Assembly (NCBI GenBank): GCA_023375675.1
Contig: JALQBC010000017.1
Span: 726,352 to 790,351, forward strand
Direction: 5' to 3'
DNA length: 64,000 nt
Source: Cytospora piceicola
Lineage: Eukaryota > Ascomycota > Sordariomycetes > Diaporthales > Cytosporaceae
Made by a program: the position numbers and the translations under genes. Under the pieces are notes generated by a model, which was not told the DNA's origin, ran no database searches, and saw only the letters and a list, made by a program, of their open reading frames with translations. Numbering within the stretch: the stretch's first letter is position 1; each line of letters opens with the position of its first letter. This document shows, in pieces, positions 1 to 10,835 of the stretch.

Positions 1-2503
1 GCTTGATATGTGGGTAAACCAGTTCATCGCCAAGGGCTACAAAGTTGCCCGTGTTGACCAGATGGAGTCGGCCCTGGGCAAGGAGATGCGTGAGCGCGAC
101 GTCAAGCGCCCCGCTTCAAAGACCAAGGAAGACAAGATCATCCGCCGAGAGCTAGCCTGTATTTTGACCGGAGGCACTCTCGTCGACGGAAGCATGCTTC
201 AAGATGACATGGCTGTCCATTGTGCCGCCATCAAGGAGTGTATTGTGGATGGGAAGCCGGCTTTTGGCATCGCATTTGTTGACGCTGCCACTGGCCAGTT
301 CTCCATCTCTGAGTTCGTGGACGACGTCGACCTCACCAAGTTCGAGACTTTTGTGGCCCAGATCTCGCCCCGGGAACTGTTACTAGAAAAATCGCATATT
401 TCGACAAAAGCGTTGCGTATCCTCAAAAACAATACCACTCCCACCACGATTTGGAACCATCTCAAGTCCAACAGCGAGTTTTGGGGCTCGGACCAAACGC
501 GCCGTGAGCTGGATTGCAGTGGCTACTTTGTTCACGAAGGGGCCGAGGACGAGGTCTGGCCTCAAGCCCTCAAGGAGGCCAGGAATAAGAACTTGCTCAT
601 GTCAGCTCTTGGTGCTCTGATACAGTATCTGAGAATGTTGAAGATAGAGAGGAATCTCCTGTCTCAAGGCAATTTCCATTGGTATAACCCCATCCACAAG
701 AACGGCACCCTCATTCTCGATGGGCAGACCTTGATCAACCTCGAAGTCTTCTCCAACACTGTTAACGGCGGCTCAGAAGGCACATTGTTCAACCTGCTGA
801 ACCGGTGTGTCACGCCGTTTGGGAAGCGACTCTTCCGGCAATGGCTCTGCCATCCCCTATGCAACATAACCAAGCTCAACGAGCGGCTGGACGCTGTTGA
901 TCTGCTGAATGCCGACCGCAGTATCCGCGAGCAGTTTTCTTCTGAAATGGCCAAGATGCCTGATCTTGAGCGCCTGGTCTCCAGGATCCATGCCGGCGTT
1001 TGCAAGCCAGAAGATTTCGTCAGAGTCCTTGACGGGTTCGAGCAGATTGACTACACCATGACTCTCATGAGTGCCTTCGGAGGTGGCAACAGTCTTGTGG
1101 ACAGGCTCATCAAGGCAATGCCAAACTTGACTGAACCCCTGGACTTCTGGAAGAATGCCTTTGACCGGAGGAAGGCACGAGAGGACAAGCTGTTCATCCC
1201 TGAGCGAGGGATCGAGGAAGAATTTGATGAAAGCAGCGACAACATCAAGCGGATCAAGAAGGATTTGCATGACCTGCTTGCTGAGCAGATGAACAACCTT
1301 GGTTGCAGAAAGCTCAAATTTTGTGACGTTGGCAAGGAGATCTACCAGATCGAAGTACCCAAAGCAGTCAAGGTCCCGAAGGACTGGCGGCAGATGTCCG
1401 CCACTGTACAAGTCAAGCGCTATTATTTCAAGGAGCTTGATGCACTCGTGCGGGAGTTGCAGGAAGCAGAGGAGACACATTCACAGGTCGTCAAAGATGT
1501 CGCCTCTAGCTTCTTCAAGCGCTTCGATACGGACAATGAGGCCTGGCTGCAGGCCATCAGGGTTATCTCGCAGCTTGACTGCCTGATCAGCTTAGCAAAG
1601 TCGTCCACGGCGTTGGGCCAGCCAAGTTGCCGCCCTGTCTTCGTCGATGACGAGCGGAGTGTCGTGGAGTTTGAAGAGCTGCGTCACCCATGCATGTTGA
1701 ATAGTGTCGACGACTTCATCCCTAACGACATTAAGCTCGGCGGTGACGGAGCCAAGATTAACCTGTTGACTGGTGCCAACGCAGCTGGAAAATCGACAGT
1801 GTTGCGGATGTCATGCATCGCGGTCATCATGGCCCAGATCGGCTGCTATGTCCCGGCTACATCTGCTCGGCTGACGCCCGTCGACCGGATCATGTCCCGA
1901 CTTGGTGCCAACGACAACATCTTCGCGGCGCAGTCTACCTTCTTCGTCGAGTTGTCGGAAACGAAGAAGATCTTGTCCGAAGCAACGCCCCGCTCACTGG
2001 TCATTCTGGACGAGCTCGGCCGTGGCACATCCTCCTATGATGGTGTAGCCGTCGCTCAGGCCGTACTGCACCACGTCGCGTCCCATGTGGGCTGCGTTGG
2101 CTTTTTCGCTACACACTACCACAGCCTGGCGACTGAGTTCGAGAACCACCCGGAGATCGAGCCCAGGCGGATGCAGATTCACGTAGACGACGCCAACCGC
2201 AAGGTGACGTTCCTGTATAAGCTCGAGGAGGGCGTGGCGGAGGGATCCTTCGGCATGCACTGCGCTGCGATGTGTGGTATCCCGGAGAAGGTCATTGAGA
2301 GGGCGGAGGTCGCAGCGAAGGAGTGGGAGCACACCTCCCGATTGAAGGAGAGCCTGGAGAGAGCCAAGACGGGGTGCTATATCCCGCTTGGTGTCTTGAG
2401 CGATGTGTCTTCTCTGCTCAATGGACGAACAGACGAGGACGGGGCCAGTGAGGTCGGCGGAAGGGGCCTAGATGTGTTGCTGAGAGCTATCGAGGCTCTG
2501 TGA
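1..2503 (+). CDS. MSH6: DNA mismatch repair protein MSH6, C-terminal part (5' end outside window)
   Basis: MSH6 pairs with MSH2 to form MutS-alpha, the nuclear ATPase that recognises base mismatches and small loops. The frame is open into the window edge, so about 830 residues are seen and the N-terminal PIP/mismatch-contact region is missing. Counting from the Met at position 8, the MutS connector, lever and clamp regions run to about residue 560. The ATPase follows, with Walker A GANAAGKST at 589-597, Walker B LVILDE at 664-669 followed by the GRGTS signature, and the FATHYHSL switch region. The Walker A text and the opening MWVNQF block are those of MSH6 rather than MSH2 or MSH3. The protein ends in a short tail after the helix-turn-helix dimerisation region (GIPEKVIERA). 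No intron is visible in this part. The neighbouring permease is convergent. Confidence 0.95.
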   Translation, partial: LDMWVNQFIAKGYKVARVDQMESALGKEMRERDVKRPASKTKEDKIIRRELACILTGGTLVDGSMLQDDMAVHCAAIKECIVDGKPAFGIAFVDAATGQFSISEFVDDVDLTKFETFVAQISPRELLLEKSHISTKALRILKNNTTPTTIWNHLKSNSEFWGSDQTRRELDCSGYFVHEGAEDEVWPQALKEARNKNLLMSALGALIQYLRMLKIERNLLSQGNFHWYNPIHKNGTLILDGQTLINLEVFSNTVNGGSEGTLFNLLNRCVTPFGKRLFRQWLCHPLCNITKLNERLDAVDLLNADRSIREQFSSEMAKMPDLERLVSRIHAGVCKPEDFVRVLDGFEQIDYTMTLMSAFGGGNSLVDRLIKAMPNLTEPLDFWKNAFDRRKAREDKLFIPERGIEEEFDESSDNIKRIKKDLHDLLAEQMNNLGCRKLKFCDVGKEIYQIEVPKAVKVPKDWRQMSATVQVKRYYFKELDALVRELQEAEETHSQVVKDVASSFFKRFDTDNEAWLQAIRVISQLDCLISLAKSSTALGQPSCRPVFVDDERSVVEFEELRHPCMLNSVDDFIPNDIKLGGDGAKINLLTGANAAGKSTVLRMSCIAVIMAQIGCYVPATSARLTPVDRIMSRLGANDNIFAAQSTFFVELSETKKILSEATPRSLVILDELGRGTSSYDGVAVAQAVLHHVASHVGCVGFFATHYHSLATEFENHPEIEPRRMQIHVDDANRKVTFLYKLEEGVAEGSFGMHCAAMCGIPEKVIERAEVAAKEWEHTSRLKESLERAKTGCYIPLGVLSDVSSLLNGRTDEDGASEVGGRGLDVLLRAIEAL

Positions 2504-2959
2504 TGTTTCTCTTGCCACAGAAACGTATTTCTTCGATTGGCTGATGGCGTTTCGGGGTAGCTTTAGTTTACTATTTTCAGCATTGCAGATATGTTCAATG
2601 GACCTAGACGATAGCTATGTAATTTTCCAATGCTAAGATTATGTCGGACGATTACTGAGATTTACGGGTCCGAATTGTCATCGAGTTTTATCACCCTACT
2701 GGGCTGGGGCTTTATTGGGAGGAAACACTTGGGGAGGGTGGACAACTGAGGATTGATAGCCCAAGTCCAAATACACAGGAGAACTATCTTTGTCTTTCGA
2801 ACGAGCAGATGGATTCTTTTTGGCAATTCCACCCACACAGATATTAACGTATAAATGACATTCGAACTCTTCCACCACCGGCTCGGATGAGTGGTATTAT
2901 GCAACAGAAATGCAAAGAAAAGTAGTATAACATGAAACATAAAGCATAAAGGAACCAAA
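2504..2959. other. Convergent intergenic region between MSH6 and the purine permease
   Basis: 456 bp between two stop codons facing each other. It should hold the two 3' UTRs. I see no further gene or repeat. Confidence 0.7.
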
Positions 2960-4829
2960 TCACGCCTTCTTCACATCCATCGTGTTGTTTTCCTTCTCGG
3001 TATGGCTACTATCCCGCACGCCCGACACCACCAGGTCATCATCAGCCCTCGCGTCCCCGTCGTCCTCGGGCGGGATGACCAGGTTCAGGAACATGGTGAA
3101 CAGGGCGGTGACGGCGAAGCCCGTCTCCATGACCAGCTCGATGGCGTCGAGGAAGCCCTGCAGGCCCTTGTTGCCGCCGGTGTAGGAGAAGACGGAGCTG
3201 AAGTAGGTGGGGACCAGGGTGGCGCCGTAGCCGATGGCCAGGCCGGCGGTGAGGATGAAGCGGTTGCGGCGGGTGAAGGGGACGCCCCTGGCGATGATGG
3301 CGACGCCCGAGACGGCGACCGAGGTGAAGAGGAAGGTGGTCATGCCGCCGATGACCGAGTCCGGGATGGCGACGAGGGCGGCGGCGAACTTGGCGAAGAC
3401 GCCCATGACGACGAGGAAGAGGCAGCAGCAGAAGCCGGCGGTGCGGTTGGCGCAGCGGGTGAGGGCGATGACGCCGTTGTTCTGGGCGAAGGTGGACATG
3501 GGGGTGATGGTGCAGAGGGCGGCGAGGACGCCGTTGAGGCCGTCGGCCAGGACGCCGCCCTGGATGCGGCTCTCGTACAGCTCGCCCTCGACCTCGAGGC
3601 GGGAGACGTCGCAGGTGGCGGTGATGTCGCCGATGGCCTCGCAGGCGCAGATGACGAAGACGGCCAGGAGGGGGAGCACGAGGGGCCCGTAGACGGTGAG
3701 CGGGAAGGTGTGGACCCAGACGAAGCTGGCGACGGGGGCGGCGTCGATGCCGGAGCGGTCAAAGTAGCCCGTGGCGGCGGCGATGATGCAGCCGACCAGC
3801 AGGCCGATGACGACCGAGGTGGACCGCATGATGGGGGCGCCGAAGCGCTCGCAGAGGAGGATGGTGACGAAGACGGAGAAGCCCAGGCCGAGGAACTCGG
3901 GGCTGCCCCAGGGGAGCGCGTGGGGGGCCGAGTCGGAGGGGCAGAGGGCGTAGCCGGCCGTCGTGCCCGTCATGCACGTGCCGCTGCCGCCGGCCCAGCC
4001 CTCGAAGCCGGTCTGGATGAGGCTGATGCCGATGAGCATGACGGTGGGGCCCGTGACGATGGGCGGGAAGATGCGGAGCATGGTGCGGGGCGGGATGAAG
4101 GAGATGAGGACCTCGAGGAGGGCGCAGACGGCCGACGTGCCGAGGATCGCGCCGTAGCCGTCCGGGCAGGCGAGGGGCGTGCCGTCCGCCGAGGACGGGC
4201 AGAACCCGTTGGCGTACATCTGCTTGAAGGCGCCGCTCGCCACCGTGATGGTGGCGAAGGAGACGCCGACCACGGAGATCACGCCCGTGCCGATGTGGTA
4301 CCTGCAAACCGAGGGGGGTTAGCCTTCTTTGTTCTTTTTATGTATGTGTTGTTTGTGTGTCGTTGCTTTTTATTTCGGGGGTGAGGGGATGGGCTGATGG
4401 GCTGATGGGCTGATGTGCTCACGGTGTTTTGTAGATGCGAAATCTCGTGATCTGGATGGCGGAGAGGATTCCTGAGACGATCAGGGACGTTGAGACCAGG
4501 TACTGGGTGATCTCTGCAGAAAAGTTGGCGCTGCTTGCGAGGATGATAGGTGGCGTGATGATGCCCGCCAGCATGGCGAGTGAGTGCTGGAAACCGAGAA
4601 GCAGGGCGAGAAACACGGGGACCTTGTCGTTGAGGCCAAAGAAGGGTGCCGACTGGGAGGACTTCTTCATGAAGGGAATATTGGGCGTGAAGAGGAAGGC
4701 GTAGTCGTAGTCGCCAAAGAGACCCTCTCTGGTGAAGAAGATCCGCTTGAGGGAGCGGACACGGTCGCCAATGGTCTTCTTTTGCCCATTTTGAGTCACG
4801 ATCTCGTTGGGCGCCTGGTCCTCATCCAT
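2960..4829 (-). CDS. Uric acid/xanthine permease, NAT/NCS2 family (UapA/UapC type)
   Basis: A plasma-membrane H+ symporter for urate and xanthine by family knowledge. Two exons, 4829-4423 and 4301-2960, are joined by a 121-bp intron (GTGAGC...TTGCAG). The product is 582 aa, close to UapA length. The start ATG at 4829 is chosen because the protein then opens MDEDQ and keeps the DYDY motif (residues 40-43), known in UapA for ER exit. The TM1 QH pair is at 81-82, the TM8 Glu at about 357 (CACEAIGD), and the NAT signature QNNGVIALTR at 409-418, the position expected for UapA. About 14 hydrophobic segments are present. Exon 2 has very GC-rich third positions, which creates a long antisense open frame that I regard as a shadow. 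GATAAG sites upstream fit nitrogen control. Urate/xanthine specificity is inferred from the motif; a guanine or ascorbate-like NAT is less likely. Confidence 0.93.
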
Positions 4830-7800
4830 TGTCGCGGTCTGCTTGGTGTTGACTCGGGTATGAATGCTGAACGACGATGTATGTTCTGAGAGGTATGGTG
4901 GGAAGGAGGGCAGGTCCACCGGAGTTTCCAAGTTTGCCCAGGCGTCTATGACGGGGTGTCCAACTTGTGAGGTATGTATGTAAATAATAAGGTAAGGAAG
5001 AGATGAGGAAGGAGAGAGAGGCAGGAAGGCAGTGATGAGAACCAAAATGTCTAAAGATCCGAGACCTGTGATCAGACAGACGCAAGGGTTGACTACGGAG
5101 GTTTCAATGTGACAGTGACCGTATAAAGTACACGGGAAGCCGTCTCCTTAAGTAGCATCGTAATATTACTCGGCCTGTATCAAAATGAATTTTGATGTAG
5201 GTTGGCTGTATGCGCAACGATTCCGATGCTACCCACACGCAAGAGCCCCCCAAGAAAAGACAGGCTGACAGGCACAGATAGCCGACAGCCACTGACAGAA
5301 ACGTACACTGTACACAAACCCACCTGAGTGGCCAAAAGGCCCAGAGGGCTTATCTAAGTTTGGTGCAGTGGACCTTGCGGATGGAAACAATCACTGCTAG
5401 CTGCAGCACGTAGCGGATCGGAGTGGGCCGAACTCCATCCAGTCTGGGGTTCCCAAGGGTTGCTTTGACGTTGTTCGTTCTGTGCTTGCAGACTTGTGGG
5501 CAAGAAAAAAAAGCTGGGGAACTTTTCCGATGTTGCTTCGAAACTATTTCGAAACCGATGCAACCAGACCAACATTGCCTGGTAAATTACCTACGTAAGT
5601 ATGTAGTTAAACCCCCCAAGCTTGAGGTCACCAAGTCCTCCTGAGAAATTCCCCTGTCAGCCTTTGTGAACGTGCTTGTGTGACCACAAAAATATGTACG
5701 TCCGTAAAGGGGCAAACAGCACCGATAAGCATGGGACGGTTTTACGGCATGGAGCAATAAGCTGGGGGGACGACAATCTTTGACGATAAGACTCGACGAT
5801 TAATCTCAAACCATCACTCGATTCTATCGAGTCAACATTTTTACTTCTTCACCCCGGGTCGGCGCGGCGCACATCATCATATCCACCTGGCCTTACTCGC
5901 GTACTCCTAGCGTCGAGCACACGATTTCCTGGGAGGGATTACCTAGGTATATACAGTGTGTGATTCAATATTCGACCTCCAGGCATAGCATGTCATCTTC
6001 CTCCCAATGCCTATCTTTTGATTTGCTGAGGTTGTGGGAATAAATGAAGAGAAATATTTATGCATGTCTGCAGTATTCTCTGTGCACTTATGTATCCCTT
6101 ATCCACTACTGTAATGCTCATATCTTTTTGTACTGGGTTAGGGTTGCAGACTTATCCATGTAACGCCCCTATCCCAAAGCACCAACATCTTAGTTTGATT
6201 CCACTTTCATTCTACTAAGGATGCATATTCTCCATATAATTTCACTAAGTTGAAGGTCAAGGAATTGTTCTACATAATTTTTCCAACATACAGCACAGTT
6301 GCTTAAATTCAATCCCTCTACAATGATGGATCTGTGGCTGGTTTGCTCGAAGTTGCATTGTTTGTTGTCAGACCAGTACAGACAATGGTACTGATCAGGC
6401 AGTATGTACCGTTGAACACAGAAATAGTTAAATGTTTATTTATTCTGATGTTTTATCCAATAAACTCCTGTCAACTAACCTCAATTGTGTTGCTCGGATA
6501 AATGCTATAGCTGCTGGGGTTAGGCTGTAAGCACTTAAGCATTTATATAAAGTCGTTCATCTGGAAGTTTAAGGGAGTCTCCTGTTATATACTGTTATTC
6601 AGATGTGGAACTGTTTTAAACTTCCCTTGTTGCATAACATTATAATTAAGCTTAAGTCGATATGTTATTTTGTGATTGACCTGGTTTCCTGAATCGCGGG
6701 AATATGCAGGCTCGCTCATCTGGTAATGACTGGCAGAAGGACATATAAAGTTTTTAGGTGCGGTCTACATCTATCCTTATCTTTGTCTGTTTATGCATCC
6801 CTTGTTAACAAGCTAAGTGTAAACAGAGCCCTTCAGGTTTGACATAAGGTTGTTCTCTGTAGCCTAAGACTCAATGTTTACCAGAATCTTGAGCTCAGAA
6901 GCGCATTCCATCATTGGAGGATGTTCAAAGAGGCAATACTAAAAGCGCCACACGAGAAGAGCATACAGCGGCTGAGTAGGGAGCAGAAGGGCAGGCGGAA
7001 GATAGATAGAGGTAGATAGGAATGACTAGGGGGGATTCGAGAAGAGACAGATATGTGTACTTAGGTATGAAACAGGTGGAAGCAAGAGGGGTCAACACTG
7101 GAGACGACCCTAGCAGACTGTGTCAGCTTGAAGGGAAACATATCTACAGTCCTACCTCGTCCTTAGTCTCATGCCGGGTATAAACTCCGAAGTACATAAG
7201 AGCAGGAACTCAAAAAGATGATCTACAAGAGAATGTGTCTCAGGAGCGTCAATACATAAGTGCCAATTCCAGCTATATAGCAGGACAAAGTAAATAAACA
7301 ACATTTGAAGATATATATACACGCTCTTAACAGAACTAATCTCCCTCGCGTATGATATCAATCAGATTAGATCTCCTTATACACCGTGTTTGTTCAAAAT
7401 GACACGCAATAAGGAAGCAGAATAAAGCTAGCAATAATAATACAAAAAGATACAGGAAGCTACATTTGGGCATTGCTATATAAATATCATGTGAGCTAAG
7501 TGACGATGCAAATGTATGAAACCCTAACAGCTAGGGTTTTGCATTGCAACCAGTACCGCGGTGCATCCTATCTACCTAGTTACTTGAGTAGATATCTCCT
7601 TGCTCAACACCAGAAGGGCTACGTACATGTAGCACCATCTGAACTTCTTTTCGCTTAAACCTTAGCTGTGAGCACTGCCACCGTTCACTAAAATCGCTGC
7701 CACTAGTCCATTGTCCGGCTGTTTGACCACAGGACAACCTCTACGTGAGCTAGACTTTCAAATTCGTTTCTGCCGATTAATTCCTCATTTTGCTATTGGA

Positions 7801-7944
7801 CGGTTTGAGAACACTTTGAGAACACTTCGTGGCACAAACTCGGAAGTCTGATCAAACATCGAAGCATTCGAAATACTTCAGAAGTTCAACACGCACCGAA
7901 CAATCCCCTTCCAGAGTCGAACCCGCTCCATCATCACGAAGACG
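4830..7944. other. Long intergenic region between permease and small Cys/His protein
   Basis: About 3.1 kb. The first part is the 5' UTR and promoter of the permease. The middle (about 6.0-7.5 kb) is moderately AT-rich, has only short non-conserved frames, and shows no recognisable RNA gene or repeat except a small ACCCTA/TAGGGT inverted repeat near 7520-7540. Confidence 0.6.
5349..5790 (-). promoter_or_regulatory. GATA-factor-type sites upstream of the purine permease
   Basis: Three GATAAG hexamers lie in the upstream region of the permease: CTTATCT at 5349-5355 (AGATAAG on the gene strand) and GATAAG at 5724-5729 and 5785-5790. HGATAR elements bind AreA/NIT2-type activators, and purine permeases are classic targets. 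Chance occurrence cannot be excluded at 0.5-1 kb from the ATG. Confidence 0.35.
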
Positions 7945-8314
7945 ATGCCCTCATTCATTTCGCATCACTGGTAGGTCCATCCGAGTGAGCTTAGATATCT
8001 CTACAAGTCTCAACCCATCTCAATGCTAACATGAACTCAGCCCTACATGCAGTCGTGTGGGGGATAAAAGATGCATACAGCGGGGTCACTATGTTGAGTG
8101 CCTTGAACACAGAGGGAGTTTCCACTCCAAGCAAACAGACTGCGTCAAATGTGTCGCGTCTGTGAAAAGAGACGCCGACAAAGAAAACCGACCCGAAGTT
8201 TCGACGAAGAAGCCGAGGAAAGCAAAGGTTAAAGCGAGCCACGAAAAGACCGTCAAACAGCTACGCAAGGAGAGGCGGGAGAAGAAGAGAAGTTCAGGAA
8301 GTCAAAAGGGTTAG
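7945..8314 (+). CDS. Small Cys/His-rich putative zinc-binding protein with basic tail
   Basis: A 99-aa protein recovered only after splicing. Exon 1 is 7945-7970, the intron 7971-8040 (GTAGGT, branch GCTAAC, CAG), and exon 2 8041-8314. The start ATG at 7945 has A at -3. The first half carries paired metal-ligand-like residues: CPTC (9-12), C20, H25, C29, H32 and CVKC (43-46). This arrangement suggests a two-CxxC zinc ribbon or knuckle. The second half is Lys/Arg-rich and predicted disordered (KKPRKAKVKA, RKERREKKRS), as in nucleic-acid-binding or nuclear proteins. There is no signal peptide. I recall similar short Cys-rich hypotheticals in Sordariomycetes but cannot name a family. Function is unknown. 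Confidence 0.6.
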
Positions 8315-8651
8315 TCAGAGGTTTCGGGACTGAAGTCTCGCACAGATGGTCGCAGGTAACGCAAGGTGGAGCAGTATGAAAACACTCTGAACTTGCGAGG
8401 GTATGGAACCCAGGCCATGTTACCGCGTGTATTTCTGGCACCTGGGGGGAATGTTCATATCCCGTGGTAACGGTACGTCACTTCATATTCTGTGGAGAAG
8501 GGGAAGAGGGACTGGTAATACTTTGTTATGGAACAAGAGGCACTCCATGACAACAGCCCATTTGACAAAGTACACGGTGTAGCGAGCAACGCAAAGAAAT
8601 CCCGAGAAAGCGCAACAACTACTCCTGGGAGACATTCTTCCCGTCTACACA
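8315..8651. other. Convergent intergenic spacer
   Basis: 337 bp between the stop of the small Cys/His gene and the stop of the oppositely oriented 530-aa gene. Nothing recognised. Confidence 0.6.
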
Positions 8652-10335
8652 TCAGTGTATTTCCTCACACGTTCCCCTCAAAGTCGCGCTGCGATGAACC
8701 GACCGTGACGAAGATGGTCCAGGCCTTGAGACCGATCTCCTCGAGCGTTTACGCCTGCTCTTCGACCCCTTCCTCCCGTCGGTCTCCTCCTTGTCTTCCT
8801 TTTCTTCCTTGTCTTCCCATCTCACCCGGCGCTCACCCTTCCGGCCCTTGTCCCGCCCCTCCATTTCAAGAGCTCCTGGTTGATCCTGTTCCTCGAGCTG
8901 TCTTGTGTCGTCCCTCTCTTGATGCTTCCTCTCCCTCTGAGCCTCTTTCGCCTCTTCACCAGCCGTAATACTGAACAGACCTCTAAAGCTGGGCCTCCAT
9001 ACGGGCGACTCTGGCACTGCGGCGGGAGTTTCCGTTGTTTCCGTCTCGATACGACACCGCGGAACAGGCTTCCTAAGGTTGCGCGCCATCAGGCTCCGGC
9101 CGTTATCCTTCGTGGAAGCAGCTGGGCTCGAATGAGGCAGGTCTTCAGGGTAGACCATGCCGTCGTGAGGACTAGGTTGGTTTCGCGTATAAGACGGCAG
9201 TCCCAGTCCGCACTGGGCGAATTTGGCCTGCACGAGCGAGTATCGATGCGTGAAGGGGATCCAGAAGGCCTTGTCGAGGACATGGCGAGACTCCGCGGCG
9301 CTCAGGGGGCCAGACCCCTCCTCCTGGAAGTTTAGCTCCATAATACGGTCGAGTATAGAGACGACATCCTGCGCGACGGCATCCAGCTGCTCCTGAGATG
9401 TTACTTTGGCGAGGTTGTCCACCCATGCACTCGCAGAGTTGTCCAATAGGGCGGGCAACGTGAGGACGTTGACGTGTGCGATCCGGTATTCGCCAGTGTA
9501 GGGGTTTTCGTGGTACGTCAACCTCTTCTCGACCTTTGGCATAGCTTCAAACATACGTTCTGGAAACCAACGTATCCTGATGCGCCACAAGCGAGGCTCG
9601 CCGTGGTGTCTGCTGCTGCTGCTTCCCTGAGAGCGGAAGATCAGAATGTCTGGCTCGGCATCGGTCATGGTGAACCGGCCGCCGGTGCTGACGGCCCAGA
9701 TCTTGACGGCATCTTTGGATTCGACAGGGCAGATGACGGACAGGGCGTCGCGAGCACCCCTGCTGCAGCCCCATACGGACATGGCCATCCTCCCGCTGAC
9801 CGAGTATCGGGTATGCTTGAGCGCGTTGTGCAGACTGTCGAGCATCTCGTGCCACGCGTCGTCGTACTCTCGGTCATCCACCGGTACCTTGTTCTCGTTG
9901 TTGGCGAGCTCACCGAGATCTTGAGAGGGTCGTCGTGAGTTATCGAGAGGGACCTTCGTAAGCTCACGTCCTGGGAGGCCATCCTGCGACTTCCCACCTG
10001 CATGCACCCTTTTGCCAGCATCCTCTTCTAGGCGGTCCATAAGTATTCTTCCGTAGGGAGTCATGTGCGGTGTTAGCACGACGGACTGGCCTTCGGTCTC
10101 GTGTCGGCGGCCGAGGCAGCCGTTGAAGAGATCCGTCCAAGTCCCGCAGCCCTCCATATTTCCGTAACTGTTGAGGTAGCGAGGAAGTTCCCGGAAGTGA
10201 TTCCTGGCAAAGGTTTCTGAGAGCAAGTCAGTTCTAGGTTCCGCACCGTTTCGGCTTGCTGTTAGTATGCTTGTCGAAAGTGAAGAGAATGGGCGCGTTC
10301 AAGTTACCATAGTATAAGCCAGGACGCAGCAGCAT
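8652..10335 (-). CDS. Uncharacterised 530-aa protein with charged C-terminus
   Basis: I do not recognise this family. The long frame lacks a good ATG at its 5' end but has an acceptor (branch CTGAC, CTCAG) at 10217. A 28-nt first exon, 10335-10308 (MLLRPGLYY), with donor GTAACT joins in phase to exon 2, 10216-8652, giving 530 aa. A fallback start is the ATG at 10157. Residues 1-330 look like a folded alpha/beta region with no transmembrane segment. From about residue 370 the chain is low-complexity and highly charged (runs of E/K/R/D, then RRKRSRRS), resembling a nuclear-localised disordered tail. The small Cys/His gene converges from the left, and RPN11 lies 0.5 kb upstream in the same orientation. 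The two-exon model rests on phase agreement only. Confidence 0.6.
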
Positions 10336-10835
10336 TAAATGGACAAAAAATATGTCCCCAGTTCACAGCAATAGCAACAGGTCATGGTCGAGGGGCTGAC
10401 ATAAGGGCGTTGCCGCCAAAAATGAGATGGTTTGAAACCCGTACATTGTCTTGTGATGAGGACAGCTGAACACAAAGCAAAGGCGTGTTGGGCTGTGGAA
10501 AAAGGGCTGTTGGCTGCATGAGCTAACAAAGCAATAATTGTTGCTACTCTGTTTTAATGGCTAGTCTGGCCTTGTTTATTTTGAACAAAGGCAGGCCTCG
10601 AGAGGCAGAGGCGAAACCTCACCAGAACTAAGGACAGTTGGGCGGCAGTAACGAACCGTTTCGAAACTTGCGGAACCGCAAGCTGGGCAAGACTGACCTT
10701 CCAATAAGACGTCTGTCTACCTGCTTAGGATCTACCTGTGCCCTTCCACGCCAAGTCTAACGCCGTAAATAGTCGTACAATGCCGTTGTGGTATCCCGTG
10801 AAATCGTGTCATTCCATCGCATTGAAGCATCGCGA
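10336..10835. other. Intergenic spacer upstream of the 530-aa gene
   Basis: 500 bp between the 530-aa gene start and the RPN11 stop. It presumably holds the promoter of the former and the RPN11 3' UTR. No gene or repeat seen. Confidence 0.6.

Noticed and set aside
857..1480. 207-codon frame antisense to MSH6
   Set aside because: It lies wholly inside conserved MSH6 coding sequence and has no family resemblance.
3002..4384. 460-codon open frame antisense to the purine permease, rich in G, E, D and A
   Set aside because: It is a GC-rich shadow of the permease exon: the composition is that of antisense NNC/NNG codons, and it runs across the real intron.
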